From Pseudomonas simiae (GTDB taxonomy: Bacteria; Pseudomonadota; Gammaproteobacteria; Pseudomonadales; Pseudomonadaceae), in the NCBI RefSeq assembly GCF_900111895.1, contig NZ_FOKB01000002.1, forward strand, positions 310,001 to 374,000: a stretch of 64,000 nt of DNA, written 5' to 3'. Both the position numbers and the translations under genes were made by a program. The notes under the pieces are model-generated. The model searched no databases. It was not told where the DNA came from and saw nothing but the letters and a program-made list of their open reading frames with translations. This document shows, one piece after another, positions 39,549-48,676 of the stretch (the first letter of the stretch is position 1; every line of letters begins with the position of its first letter).

Positions 39549-40208
39549 ATGACAGACATCGCCCCCCTGATCAAACGCTCTCTGGTCGACCAGGCCCTGG
39601 AGCAACTGCGCCAGCGCATCAGCCAGGGCATATGGGCCATCGGCGAGCGCCTGCCCACCGAGCCCGAGCTTTCCGCAGAGTTGGGCATCAGCCGCAATAC
39701 CGTGCGCGAAGCCATGCGCGTATTGGCGTTTTCCGGCTTGATCGAGATCCGTCAGGGCGACGGCAGTTACCTGCGCTCGATGACCGACCCGCTGGGCGCC
39801 ATGCGCGCGTTGTCCCATTGCACTCTGGAGCAGGCGCAGGAGACGCGGCAGATCCTGGAAGTGGAGGCCATCGGCCTGGCCGCCCTGCGTCGTACCGAGC
39901 AAGACCTGCATCGGTTGCGCGCGGCGCTCGACACCAGCGCCGCGCTGTACCACGGGGAACTGGAGGCCTACATCAGCGCCGATCTGGTATTCCACCAACA
40001 GTTGGTGGACGCGGCGCACAACCCGGCGTTGAGCGAGTTGTACCAATACTTTTCCAGCATCATCGGCGCGCAACTGCGCCAGACCCTGAACCTCTCGCCG
40101 CGCCGCCAAGCGGTGTTCGACCTGCACACCGCCCTGCTTGATGCCGTCGCACAGCAAGATGCGGAGCGCGCCAAATCCCTTTGCCGGCAGTTGATCAATG
40201 AACCCTGA
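39549..40208 (+). CDS. GntR-family (FadR subfamily) transcriptional regulator
   Basis: 219 aa. The N-terminal winged HTH (about residues 10-75) has RISQGIWAIGERLPTEPELSAELGISRNTVREAMRVLAFSGLIEIRQGDGSY, split here only by its own motif order, which is the GntR signature. A C-terminal all-helical FCD ligand domain (about 90-215) follows. The last 11 bases overlap the start of the CynX/NimT-type transporter, so the regulator is co-translated with, and probably controls, that transporter. Confidence 0.93.
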   Translation: MTDIAPLIKRSLVDQALEQLRQRISQGIWAIGERLPTEPELSAELGISRNTVREAMRVLAFSGLIEIRQGDGSYLRSMTDPLGAMRALSHCTLEQAQETRQILEVEAIGLAALRRTEQDLHRLRAALDTSAALYHGELEAYISADLVFHQQLVDAAHNPALSELYQYFSSIIGAQLRQTLNLSPRRQAVFDLHTALLDAVAQQDAERAKSLCRQLINEP

Positions 40209-41463
40209 TGCCCCACGCACGCCTGAGTTGGAACAACTGCTGATTGACGCCGAGGCCGATGACGATGAGGTCCAGCACAGCCCCCCGCCAGTGAGCCGGC
40301 CGTGGCTATTGCTGCTGGGCCTGGTGCTGGTGGCGCTGAACCTGCGCCCGGCCCTGTCGAGCCTGTCGCCGCTACTCAGTGAGGTTTCCAGCAGCCTGGG
40401 GTTGTCGGCGGCCAGGGCCGGTTTGCTGACCACCTTGCCGGTGCTGTGCCTGGGTCTGTTCGCGCCGCTGGCGCCGATCCTTGCCCGGCGTTTCGGCGCC
40501 GAGCGGGTGGTGCTGGGGATTTTGCTGATGCTGGCCGGCGGTATTGTGCTGCGCAGTGCGTTCGGAGAAGTCGGCTTGTTTGTTGGCAGCCTGATCGCCG
40601 GCGCCAGCATCGGCATCATCGGCGTGTTGTTGCCCGGTATCGTCAAGCGCGACTTCGCCAGACAGGCGGGCACCATGACCGGGGTCTACACCATGGCGCT
40701 GTGCCTGGGCGCGGCGTTGGCGGCGGGGGCCTCGGTGCCCTTGAGCGACTACTTCGGCCACCGTTGGAGCATCGGGTTGGGCTTCTGGATGCTGCCGGCG
40801 TTGCTGGCCGCGTTGTGCTGGTTGCCGCAAATCGGGCACAAGCATGGCGCGCATCGCGTTGCCTACCGGGTGAAGGGCTTGCTGCGTGATCCGCTGGCCT
40901 GGCAAGTGACCTTGTACATGGGCCTGCAATCGTCCCTGGCCTACATCGTGTTCGGCTGGGTGCCGTCGATCCTCATCGACCGCGGCCTGAGCGCCACCGA
41001 CGCCGGGCTGGCGCTGTCCGGTTCGATCATCGTGCAACTGCTCAGCGCCCTCACCGCGCCGTGGCTGGCCACGCGCGGCAAGGACCAGCGCCTGGCCATC
41101 GTGGTGGTGATGCTGCTGACCCTCGGCGGGCTGATGGGCTGCCTGTATGCGCCGCTCGACGGGCTGTGGGGCTGGGCGATCCTGCTGGGCCTGGGGCAGG
41201 GCGGCACGTTCAGCCTTGCGCTGACCTTGATCGTGCTGCGTTCGCGGGATGCCCACGTCGCCGCCAACCTGTCGGGCATGGCCCAAGGTATCGGTTACAC
41301 CCTGGCGTCCCTTGGCCCGCTCGCGGTGGGCCTGATTCACGATTGGACCGGTGGCTGGGCCGCCACCGGCTGGGTTTTCGCGGTGATCGGCCTGGGCGCC
41401 ATCGTCGCCGGTCTCGGTGCGGGGCGGGCCAAGTACGTCGGCGTGTGCAGCGAAAAAGTCTAG
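40198..41463 (+). CDS. CynX/NimT-family MFS transporter
   Basis: 421 aa. About 12 TM helices after a 35-residue acidic cytoplasmic N-terminus. LALNLRPALSSLSPLLSEV (first helix) and GLFAPLAPILARRFGAERVV are characteristic of the cyanate/nitroimidazole (CynX/NimT, YeaN) family. The start overlaps the regulator gene by 11 bases. The substrate is unknown. Its stop overlaps that of the convergent fimbrial cluster. Confidence 0.88.
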   Translation: MNPDAPRTPELEQLLIDAEADDDEVQHSPPPVSRPWLLLLGLVLVALNLRPALSSLSPLLSEVSSSLGLSAARAGLLTTLPVLCLGLFAPLAPILARRFGAERVVLGILLMLAGGIVLRSAFGEVGLFVGSLIAGASIGIIGVLLPGIVKRDFARQAGTMTGVYTMALCLGAALAAGASVPLSDYFGHRWSIGLGFWMLPALLAALCWLPQIGHKHGAHRVAYRVKGLLRDPLAWQVTLYMGLQSSLAYIVFGWVPSILIDRGLSATDAGLALSGSIIVQLLSALTAPWLATRGKDQRLAIVVVMLLTLGGLMGCLYAPLDGLWGWAILLGLGQGGTFSLALTLIVLRSRDAHVAANLSGMAQGIGYTLASLGPLAVGLIHDWTGGWAATGWVFAVIGLGAIVAGLGAGRAKYVGVCSEKV

Positions 41464-42098
41464 AGGTACACCACCTCCAGGGTCGCCGAACCGTCCATGA
41501 GGATGTCGGTACTCAGGTCCAGATTCTGTTTGGCGTTGATCACCGTCTCCAGGGTCAGCGTGCTGGTCAGGTTCTGGATCGCCATGGGGCCGGCGGTGCT
41601 GCCCGCAGTATCGGTGAAGCCCAGCAGGCTTTTGGCGCCCACGTCGATCGGGTTGCGGTTGGCCGTGCGCCAGGCCAGGCCGCCGGTGGTGGATTCGGTG
41701 CCGTAGACCTCGGCCACGGCGTCCACCACGGTCAGCGTTGGATCGAACGTCACTGAGTACACGCCGATCTTGTTCGCGCTGTTGTCCAGGCCCAATCCGT
41801 AATAAATCTCGCTGTTGACGTAGGCGGTGCCGTCGCGGTTGTCGCGCATGCGCAATGCGTAACGCACCGGGCCGTTGCAGGTCACCGTCAGGCCCAGGGA
41901 CTTGAGCGGCAGCCGCGTGCCCGTCGTGAGGTTGAGGTCTTGCTGGGCGATCTTGCCGAAGTCCACCTGCCCGTTGTCCGACAGGCTCGGCACACAGGAC
42001 GCCGGGGTGATTGTGCCGTTGACGTTCAGGTCGACAGCGGCGGCCTGCGCCGGTTGGCTGAACAGCAGGGGTACGAGGATCAGGTAGCGAGTAATCAT
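41460..42098 (-). CDS. DUF1120 pilin-like subunit (last gene of fimbrial operon)
   Basis: 212 aa. A signal peptide (LILVPLLFSQPAQA) precedes VDLNVNGTITPASCVPSLSDNG, the hallmark N-terminal strand and first Cys of DUF1120 proteins. A second Cys in TVTCNGP probably forms a disulfide, and the C-terminus ends in the strand GSATLEVVYL with the penultimate aromatic residue typical of chaperone-bound pilins. It is most similar within the cluster to the C-terminal domain of its upstream neighbour. Confidence 0.85.
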   Translation of the reverse strand: MITRYLILVPLLFSQPAQAAAVDLNVNGTITPASCVPSLSDNGQVDFGKIAQQDLNLTTGTRLPLKSLGLTVTCNGPVRYALRMRDNRDGTAYVNSEIYYGLGLDNSANKIGVYSVTFDPTLTVVDAVAEVYGTESTTGGLAWRTANRNPIDVGAKSLLGFTDTAGSTAGPMAIQNLTSTLTLETVINAKQNLDLSTDILMDGSATLEVVYL

Positions 42099-42115
42099 GG
42101 GAGCCTCCGAGGTGC

Positions 42116-43240
42116 TTAGAAGTAGGTGATTTCCAGGGTCGCCGAACCGTCGAGCCGCACTTCACTGCTCAGGTCCAGGCTGTCGAGCGGCGCGACAAAG
42201 GCTTTCAGGCTGAGTAGCGCGCTGAGGTTTTGCAGGGCCGTCGGGCCTTCTGTGCTGCCGGTTGTGGCGGTAAACCCCAGGAGGCTGCGTGCGCCCAGGG
42301 GAATTGTGCTGGCGCTGGCGTTGCTCCAGGCGGCGCCGCCGGTGGTGGAGTCGGTGCGATACAGCTGTGGCAGGTTGTCGGCGCTGGCCTGGGCGGGGTC
42401 GACCAACAGGTAATAGCGGCCGATTTTCTGCCCGCGTGCATCCAGGCCCAGGCCGTAGGCGGTTTCATCGATGCCGCCGGTGGCTGAGCCGGCGCGGTTG
42501 TCGTGCATGACCAGGGCAAACGGGGTCGGGCCGTCACAGCTGACCGTGAGACCCAACGCGCGGGCGGGCAGGGCGGTGTCTTTGTCGCGACGCAAATCGC
42601 TGACCGACAACTTGCCAAAGTCCACCGTGCCGTTGTTGGCCAGGGTGGGCGTGCAGGCCGCTGGCGCGAAGCGCGCTTGCAGATGCAGCTCGCGCGAGCG
42701 TCCGGACGCGGGGGCATCGACCAGCGCCGAGGCGTCCCAGGTCTCGGCATCGCGCACCCGAAACGCCTCTTCCCGGGCCCAGGCATTGACCTGCAGTTGT
42801 GCAGAAAAACTGCGCCCGGCGACGGGCTGGCCGTCGTGCAGCGGGACGATGCCATGGTCGGCGCGCCAAGTCAGGCTCGCCGCCACCTGGGCGGGCGCCT
42901 GGCCGGGGCCGGCGAGCAGGCCCAGTTGCACCGCGCGGCCATCGAGCACGGCGTCATGCACTTGCACGCGGTAACTGCCACCGTCGGTGAAGCGCAAACG
43001 CTCGGTGCCGGCGGCCAGAGCGCGGTAGAACAGGCTCATGTCGGCGGTTTCCGGGCAGTTGAGGGTCAAGGACAGGCGTCGTTCACCGAGCAGTCGCTCG
43101 GCGGTCGGCGTTGACGCAATGGCGCGGTTCATCAGGCCAAAATCCAGGCGCGATTCGCTCAGGTCCAGGCGGCAGTCGTCCTGGGCCAGGGCGGTGCCGG
43201 TACACAGCAGCAGGGCTGCCAGGCAGTGGTGACGTTTCAT
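42116..43240 (-). CDS. Two-domain DUF1120 protein, candidate tip adhesin
   Basis: 374 aa from the ATG at 43240 (the longer frame lacks a signal peptide). After the signal peptide (CLAALLLCTGTALA), residues about 20-195 form an extra N-terminal domain with two cysteines and a beta pattern. A complete DUF1120 pilin domain follows (FAPAACTPTLANNGTVDFGKL to DGSATLEITYF). An N-terminal domain fused to a pilin domain and encoded after the usher is the layout of fimbrial tip adhesins. The ligand is unknown. Confidence 0.8.
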   Translation of the reverse strand: MKRHHCLAALLLCTGTALAQDDCRLDLSESRLDFGLMNRAIASTPTAERLLGERRLSLTLNCPETADMSLFYRALAAGTERLRFTDGGSYRVQVHDAVLDGRAVQLGLLAGPGQAPAQVAASLTWRADHGIVPLHDGQPVAGRSFSAQLQVNAWAREEAFRVRDAETWDASALVDAPASGRSRELHLQARFAPAACTPTLANNGTVDFGKLSVSDLRRDKDTALPARALGLTVSCDGPTPFALVMHDNRAGSATGGIDETAYGLGLDARGQKIGRYYLLVDPAQASADNLPQLYRTDSTTGGAAWSNASASTIPLGARSLLGFTATTGSTEGPTALQNLSALLSLKAFVAPLDSLDLSSEVRLDGSATLEITYF

Positions 43241-43250
43241 GGGGCGTTCC

Positions 43251-45692
43251 TCAAGGCCGCTGGCAGCGGGCCGGGGCGGTTTCGAAATACACGTGGGGGT
43301 CGGCCTTGGCCGGCAGTTCAAAGCGCAAGTGGCAGCGCGGCTGATCGGCGGCCTTGATCCAAAGCGAACGGGTGTCGAGCACGTCGGACAAGAACACTTG
43401 GTTGCCTTCCTGGACCAGCGTGATGAACTCGCCGTCCTCGGTGGTCACGGTCGAGCCGCGTGGCATCGGGGTGTCCAGGGTCAGCAGCGCGCGGCGGGTG
43501 AGCGACACTCCGAACTCGATGCGGTCCACCGCGCCGCGCCCTGCCGAGACCACCGCGAGCCCGTTGTGGATGTCGGCATTGCGCGGCAGCGAGCGGGTTT
43601 GCACTTCCAGAGGGCTGCGCCCATAGGCGCTGAGCTGGGGCGCGACGGCCTGACCCTGCCAGTCGGTCCACACCGGGCCGCTGGGGGTATTGACCTTGAT
43701 TCCGGCCATGTCGCCCACCGACAGCACGGCAAAGGTGTCGCGCACCGGGTAGGGCGAGAACGTCAACCCGTCGCCGTGCAGCACCACCGCGCCGCGTGCG
43801 CCGCCCTGGTAGCTGGAGCGTTCGGCGTCGGAGCGGGTGTAGTTGAAGTCCAGCTGGCTGTAGAACGGCAGGGCCGAAACGCCCAGGGACGACTCGACCT
43901 CGCGGTCGCGGGTGTCATGTTCGACGCCGACCCGATACGCCAAATGGTCGTTGATCTGTTCGTTGAGCCCAAGCCCGGTGCGGTGCTCGCCACCGGAATT
44001 GCGCACCCACGCGCGGCCTCGGCGGCTTTCGCCCAGGGGCAGGCTGACCGTCAGGTACAGGCTGTCGTCGTTATAGCGACGCCCGCCCATGTGCCATTCG
44101 GCGGTGGCGGACACCGACATGCCGGCGATTTGCGTGCCCCAGGACGCCAGGGCACGGCTGCTGCTGTCGCCCTGGAACGAGGACGAACGCGAAAACCCCG
44201 CGCTGAAGGCGCCCAGCCACGGATGCGACCACGAGGTGGTGGCGCTCTGCTGGTCGCGGTAGCGCGTGCGTTGCTGCTCGCGGGTGTCGACGACGTAGGT
44301 CGACTCGCTGAGGTCGCGGTAGCCCAAGGTGCGCCAGGAATTGGCCGCCGTGAAGGCCCAGCGCTCGCTCAGTTTCTGCGACCACGACAGGTCGGTCTGC
44401 ACACCGCGCTCCTGGGTGCGCCGCGAGGCTTCGGAGGCGACCACGGCGACTTGCACCTGGCTATCCTGCCAAGGCAACAGCCCCAGGCTCAGGCCCGCCG
44501 AGCGATAATCCTCGGCCGCCAACAGCCCGCTGCCGAAGCTGACCTGCGGATGCGGCGAGGCGCTCCAGCCCGCACTCACCACCCAGGGTTCAGCGCCTGG
44601 GCCGTCGCCGATATTGCGCACCCGCCCGGCCGCCACCGAGTAACCAGGCGCGGGCAGGCCCAGGCCGAGCATGGCGGCGGGCACGGTGAACCGGCGTTCC
44701 TCGCCGGTGCTTTCCTTGACCGTGACTTCGACGTCGGAGCGCCCATTCAGCCGCGGCACATTGCTCAGGCTGAACGGACCGGCGGGCACCACCGTGGAGT
44801 GAATCAACGTGCCGTTCTGGCGCACTTCCACCTGGGCCGGGCCATTGGCGATGCCATGGATGGTCGCGCCCTGGTTCTGATCTTGCAGGGCCTGTTCGGT
44901 GAGCACTTGCACGCCGGTGATTTGTGCCCCGGCGAGCACCGGGTTGTAGAGGTTGATCTGCCCGGCCTGCAACACCGCCTGGTGGCTGGCGAAGGTGCGC
45001 TGGGCGTAGGCGTCCAGGTGGGTGGTGCTTGAGGTGCTGTCTTGCCAGGTCTGCACCTGGCGGCTGCGCACGATCCAGTCGCCGGCATTGAAGCCGACCT
45101 CGGTATTGGCCGAGCCGAAGCGGCTGGCGTCGTCGCCGTAGTGGTTGTACAGACCGGTCACGTCGTAGTTGAGCAGCGCGGCAAACCCGCCGGTCTGATA
45201 GCCGGAAATGTCCTGGGTGACCGGGCGCAGCGCCTGGGTCGGTACCACCAGGTTCAGGTTCAGGTTGGCCGGGTCATGCTCAATCACGGTTTGCGGGTAT
45301 TGCTGGAGAAAGTCGTAGCAACGGCTTTCCTCGGCCGGGCCCGAAGACGGCGTCACCAACTGCGCGGCGTTCAGCAGCGGCGGGTCGAAGCAGGTTGCGC
45401 CGTGCTGATCGATGCTCACATCGACGCGCCCGTGCCGCTGGCCGTTGACCGTCAGGTTGAGCGCGTGGCGGCCTTGGGTAAACCGCGGGGCCTGCATCAG
45501 CAGGCTCGCGAGTTCAGGGTCGATGCCGCGCTGGAGCAGGGTCTGTGGGTCAAAGGAATCGCTCGACGACGGCGTCTGTGCCCAGGCCAGGTTTGTCGGC
45601 AACCCCAGGCTGAGTGTCAGCACAAGCAAGGCGAGGTGTGGTGAAACGCCGGGCACGGCTTTGCCGTCACGGTAATGAATGACTGTGTTCAC
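43251..45692 (-). CDS. Fimbrial outer-membrane usher (PapC/FimD family)
   Basis: 813 aa from a GTG; the start is uncertain because the ribosome site is weak. A signal region ends NLAWAQ near residue 39. An N-terminal domain follows (DPQTLLQRGIDPELASLL to RCYDFLQQYP), then a large beta-barrel with plug (NQGATIHGIANGPAQVEVRQNG; PAGPFSLSNVP is the usher signature block) and C-terminal domains (GLAVVSAGRGAVDRIEFGV). It assembles and secretes the DUF1120 subunits delivered by the chaperone encoded upstream. Confidence 0.92.
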   Translation of the reverse strand: MNTVIHYRDGKAVPGVSPHLALLVLTLSLGLPTNLAWAQTPSSSDSFDPQTLLQRGIDPELASLLMQAPRFTQGRHALNLTVNGQRHGRVDVSIDQHGATCFDPPLLNAAQLVTPSSGPAEESRCYDFLQQYPQTVIEHDPANLNLNLVVPTQALRPVTQDISGYQTGGFAALLNYDVTGLYNHYGDDASRFGSANTEVGFNAGDWIVRSRQVQTWQDSTSSTTHLDAYAQRTFASHQAVLQAGQINLYNPVLAGAQITGVQVLTEQALQDQNQGATIHGIANGPAQVEVRQNGTLIHSTVVPAGPFSLSNVPRLNGRSDVEVTVKESTGEERRFTVPAAMLGLGLPAPGYSVAAGRVRNIGDGPGAEPWVVSAGWSASPHPQVSFGSGLLAAEDYRSAGLSLGLLPWQDSQVQVAVVASEASRRTQERGVQTDLSWSQKLSERWAFTAANSWRTLGYRDLSESTYVVDTREQQRTRYRDQQSATTSWSHPWLGAFSAGFSRSSSFQGDSSSRALASWGTQIAGMSVSATAEWHMGGRRYNDDSLYLTVSLPLGESRRGRAWVRNSGGEHRTGLGLNEQINDHLAYRVGVEHDTRDREVESSLGVSALPFYSQLDFNYTRSDAERSSYQGGARGAVVLHGDGLTFSPYPVRDTFAVLSVGDMAGIKVNTPSGPVWTDWQGQAVAPQLSAYGRSPLEVQTRSLPRNADIHNGLAVVSAGRGAVDRIEFGVSLTRRALLTLDTPMPRGSTVTTEDGEFITLVQEGNQVFLSDVLDTRSLWIKAADQPRCHLRFELPAKADPHVYFETAPARCQRP

Positions 45693-45816
45693 ACAAATGC
45701 ACTCGGATGATGGAAGTACCCGGCGTGATTCCCTATCGCGTCAGGTCTTCCCGGTGGCCTTCAGTGGGTGGCCACTTCGTTATCGTGGCGCCGTTGCATC
45801 CCTGGGCGCCGTTGCA

Positions 45817-46539
45817 TCACAGGGTTATGGGCGCGTCGTGGGGCTCGACGGCAAAGCCATACACGGTGGCCGGTTGCAGGCGCACGCGGGTGGCGCCGGT
45901 GCCGGTGCCGCTGGCGGTCATGGTCAGTGTTTCGCCGGGCAGCACATAGGTGCGCGGCAGCATCGCCGAGGCATTGCCGGGCAGCAGTTGCAGCTCCTGG
46001 GCCAGGCGCACTACATACGGGGTAGGGTTGTGGACGCTGAGTTGGTCGGCCTTCAAGGTCCAGCTCAGGCCCAGCCACGGTGTGCGATTCGGTGCCAGCC
46101 CCTTGGGATGAATGATCACCGGCAGGTTCTGGCGTACGGTCACGCCCACTTGCGCGCGCCCGGCCTGGGCCGGGTCGCGTTGGGCGGGCATGCCTTCGAA
46201 TATCGCGCGCTTGAGGCGCTGGGTTTGCAGCGGCGCCTGGGTTTGCAGGATGAAGCGCACCAGCTGGCTCTTGGACGCTTCGACGCGGGTCAGGGGTGGG
46301 GTCACGAACAGCAAGGTGTCGCTGTCCTCGGGAATGTTTTCGAGGGTGACGTGCAGCAGGGCCATTTTGTTGTCGGTGTTGGTGACCGAGACCGTAGCCT
46401 CGCCGTCGGCCTCGTTGACGATCACCACCGAGGTGTCCGGGACCATGCCGTCGGCACGCGCGACGGTTGCGCCGAAGACGGCCAGTGCCACGCAGCAGAG
46501 GCGCGGCATCGCACGCCAAACGGAAAGAAACAGGTTCAT
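45817..46539 (-). CDS. Periplasmic fimbrial chaperone (PapD-like)
   Basis: 240 aa from the ATG at 46539. Signal peptide (RLCCVALAVFGATVARA), then two Ig-like domains. TSVVIVNEADGEATVSVTN is the first strand pair, and TPPLTRVEASKSQLVRFI is the G1/F1 donor-strand region of PapD-type chaperones, with an adjacent basic residue for the pilin carboxylate. It lies between the run of pilin-like genes and the usher. Confidence 0.92.
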   Translation of the reverse strand: MNLFLSVWRAMPRLCCVALAVFGATVARADGMVPDTSVVIVNEADGEATVSVTNTDNKMALLHVTLENIPEDSDTLLFVTPPLTRVEASKSQLVRFILQTQAPLQTQRLKRAIFEGMPAQRDPAQAGRAQVGVTVRQNLPVIIHPKGLAPNRTPWLGLSWTLKADQLSVHNPTPYVVRLAQELQLLPGNASAMLPRTYVLPGETLTMTASGTGTGATRVRLQPATVYGFAVEPHDAPITL

Positions 46540-46618
46540 AACAGGGCTCTTCAATACAAGGTGCTTCAAGGGGGCCGCCATGTGCTCGGCACGTGACCGG
46601 GGCGCTGACGACGCAGGG

Positions 46619-47245
46619 TCAGAGGTAACGCAGGTTCAGCGTGATCGAGCCATCGAGGGGCACCTCTTCGTGGAGCGTCAAGGTGTTGGCCGGGCTGATC
46701 GAGGTGTCGACCCGCAGAGAGGCCACCAGCAGCCGGATCGGCGCGGGCAACGCATCGCCAGCGTGGGCGAAGCCCATGAACAGGCCGGGGTACACGTAAG
46801 GCTCGGGTTTCCAGGTGGCGCCCTGGTCGGATGAGGTCAGGGTCTGCATCAACTGCGAATCGCCAACCGGCCCGCGCAATGACAGGCTGACCGAGCCGAG
46901 GCGTTCGTCGGGGGCGTGGGGGTTCATGCCCAGCCCATAGAAGTAGTCCGGCGCCAGCGATGACTCGCGTTTGTTGTCGATGCCCACCAGAGCGAACAAC
47001 ACCGGTCCTTCGCAACTGATGCTCAAGCCCATTTGCTGATTCGGCAGCACGGTGTACTCACTGGGGTGCAGTGTCGTCGCGAGGATCCTGCCGTGGTCGA
47101 CAAGGCCGTTGTCCGACAACGATACGGTGCAGGCGCTGGGGGTTATTCGCCCGTTGACGTCCAACTCCACAGTCGAGAGGGCGAAGGCCAAGGGCGTCGT
47201 CAGCAACAGCGAGGCGAGGGCCGGCAAGCGAATAAGCAGGTTCAT
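46619..47245 (-). CDS. DUF1120 pilin-like subunit
   Basis: 208 aa. Signal peptide (ALASLLLTTPLAFA), then VELDVNGRITPSACTVSLSDNG, a second Cys in SISCEGPVLFALVGIDN, and the terminal strand GSITLNLRYL with penultimate Tyr. It differs from its paralogues in a longer variable middle (FYGLGMNPHAPDERLG). It lies 79 bp upstream of the chaperone gene. Confidence 0.85.
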   Translation of the reverse strand: MNLLIRLPALASLLLTTPLAFALSTVELDVNGRITPSACTVSLSDNGLVDHGRILATTLHPSEYTVLPNQQMGLSISCEGPVLFALVGIDNKRESSLAPDYFYGLGMNPHAPDERLGSVSLSLRGPVGDSQLMQTLTSSDQGATWKPEPYVYPGLFMGFAHAGDALPAPIRLLVASLRVDTSISPANTLTLHEEVPLDGSITLNLRYL

Positions 47246-47297
47246 GGCGTAAGTTACCTGGTGTTGAACGGTGGTACGGGCATCGGCTCAGGCGGCG

Positions 47298-47921
47298 TTA
47301 CAGGTACTTGACTTGGATCGTGACCGAGCCATCAATCGGGGTATCGTCTGTGAGCGTCAGGTTCTTTGCCGCCAGGATGAACGGCCTTACCGCGAGCTCC
47401 ATCGCAGTGTTCTTGGCCGCGACAGGGATGCGCCCTGCGTTGGGGTCGCGGATTGAAATAATGAGGTTTTTTGACCAGTTAGTGTCCGGATCATGGGTGC
47501 CCCAACTGGCGCCGTTGTCCATCGAGAAGATATGTGTGACGGCAGCCCCGTCGGCGACCCCTTTGTCGAGGAGCATGATGTAACCACCGATACGCTCACC
47601 CGCGAGCGTCTTGCCGATGCCATATCGGCCGATGTCACCGGAGTCTGCCCGGTTGTCAGTGGTCTGCATGGCAAACAGTGTCGGTGCCTCGCAGTCGATG
47701 CCCAATTGCAGGGTGGCCGGGGTCAGCCAGGTTGACGCCTCCGGGTTCAGGTCTTTGACCGAAATCCGGCCGACGTCGACGGTGGTGGCCGACAGGCTTG
47801 GCGTACACGCCGAGGGTACGATCAGGCCCTTGACGCTCAGGTCGACGGTGGATGCGGCGAATGCCGGGAATGCGCTGGCGATCAACAGGCCGGCAACGCT
47901 GGTGCTGAGTAGTTTTTTCAT
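47298..47921 (-). CDS. DUF1120 pilin-like subunit (tandem paralogue A)
   Basis: 207 aa from the ATG at 47921. Signal peptide MKKLLSTSVAGLLIASAFPA and DLSVKGLIVPSACTPSLSA, second Cys in GIDCEAPTLFAMQTTDN, C-terminal strand SVTIQVKYL. Its first 55 or so residues and its upstream GGGTAAAGCTCCAGGGAA sequence nearly repeat those of the next gene upstream, showing recent tandem duplication; the middle has diverged. Confidence 0.87.
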   Translation of the reverse strand: MKKLLSTSVAGLLIASAFPAFAASTVDLSVKGLIVPSACTPSLSATTVDVGRISVKDLNPEASTWLTPATLQLGIDCEAPTLFAMQTTDNRADSGDIGRYGIGKTLAGERIGGYIMLLDKGVADGAAVTHIFSMDNGASWGTHDPDTNWSKNLIISIRDPNAGRIPVAAKNTAMELAVRPFILAAKNLTLTDDTPIDGSVTIQVKYL

Positions 47922-48003
47922 CACGGGTAAAGCTCCAGGGAAAGGGGGCATGCCCAGCCCATACAGGTGAACGGCGATACGGGCTTCGGGAAGGGCAGTG
48001 GCG

Positions 48004-48630
48004 TTACAGGTACTTGACTTCGATGGTGGCCAAACCATCGATCGCGGTGTCTTCGCTGATGGTCACGTTCTTTGCCGGGTGGATGAACGGGTTGACGGAA
48101 AGCGCCATCAGCGTGTTCTTGGCCGGGATGGGTGTTGACGCCGTACCGATTGCCTTGATCGAGATCAGACTCGTGGATTGCCAAAGGTCGTCTTCATAAT
48201 GAGTGAACCAGGTGGTGCCGCCGTTGTAAGAAACAATGGTTTGGACGGCGACCGCGTCGGCCACGGCGTTGTCGAGAAACAGACCGTAGCCGCCGATCGG
48301 TTCGCCGGCGGCGGTCTTGCCGATACCAAACTCGCCGGCGTTGGCACTGGAATCAGTGCGGTTGTCGGTGGCCTTCATGGCGAACATCGTCGCGGCCTCG
48401 CAGTCGACGCTCAGCGACAAGGTGCTCGGGTTCAGCAGGGTGCGGCTTTCCTGATTAAGGTCCTTGACCGACACCCGGCCCATGTCGACGGTGTTGGCCG
48501 ACAGGCTTGGCGTACACGCCGAGGGCACAATCAGGCCCTTGACGGTCAGGTCCACGGTGGACGCGGCGAGTGCCGGTAATGCGCTGGCGATCAACAGACC
48601 GGCAACGCTGGTGTGGAGTAACTTTTTCAT
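48004..48630 (-). CDS. DUF1120 pilin-like subunit (tandem paralogue B)
   Basis: 208 aa from the ATG at 48630. Signal peptide MKKLLHTSVAGLLIASALPA, then DLTVKGLIVPSACTPSLSANTVDMG, the second Cys in SVDCEAATMFAMKATDN and the terminal strand LATIEVKYL. It is closely related to paralogue A immediately downstream. Two near-identical subunits in tandem could be major-pilin variants. Confidence 0.87.
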   Translation of the reverse strand: MKKLLHTSVAGLLIASALPALAASTVDLTVKGLIVPSACTPSLSANTVDMGRVSVKDLNQESRTLLNPSTLSLSVDCEAATMFAMKATDNRTDSSANAGEFGIGKTAAGEPIGGYGLFLDNAVADAVAVQTIVSYNGGTTWFTHYEDDLWQSTSLISIKAIGTASTPIPAKNTLMALSVNPFIHPAKNVTISEDTAIDGLATIEVKYL

Positions 48631-48676
48631 GCGGGTAAAGCTCCAGGGAAGGATAGGCATACAGGGGGTGCAGGGG

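Noticed and set aside
43239..45032. 597-codon plus-strand frame opposite the usher
   Set aside because: Shadow of the usher gene, with no signal peptide or recognisable domain.
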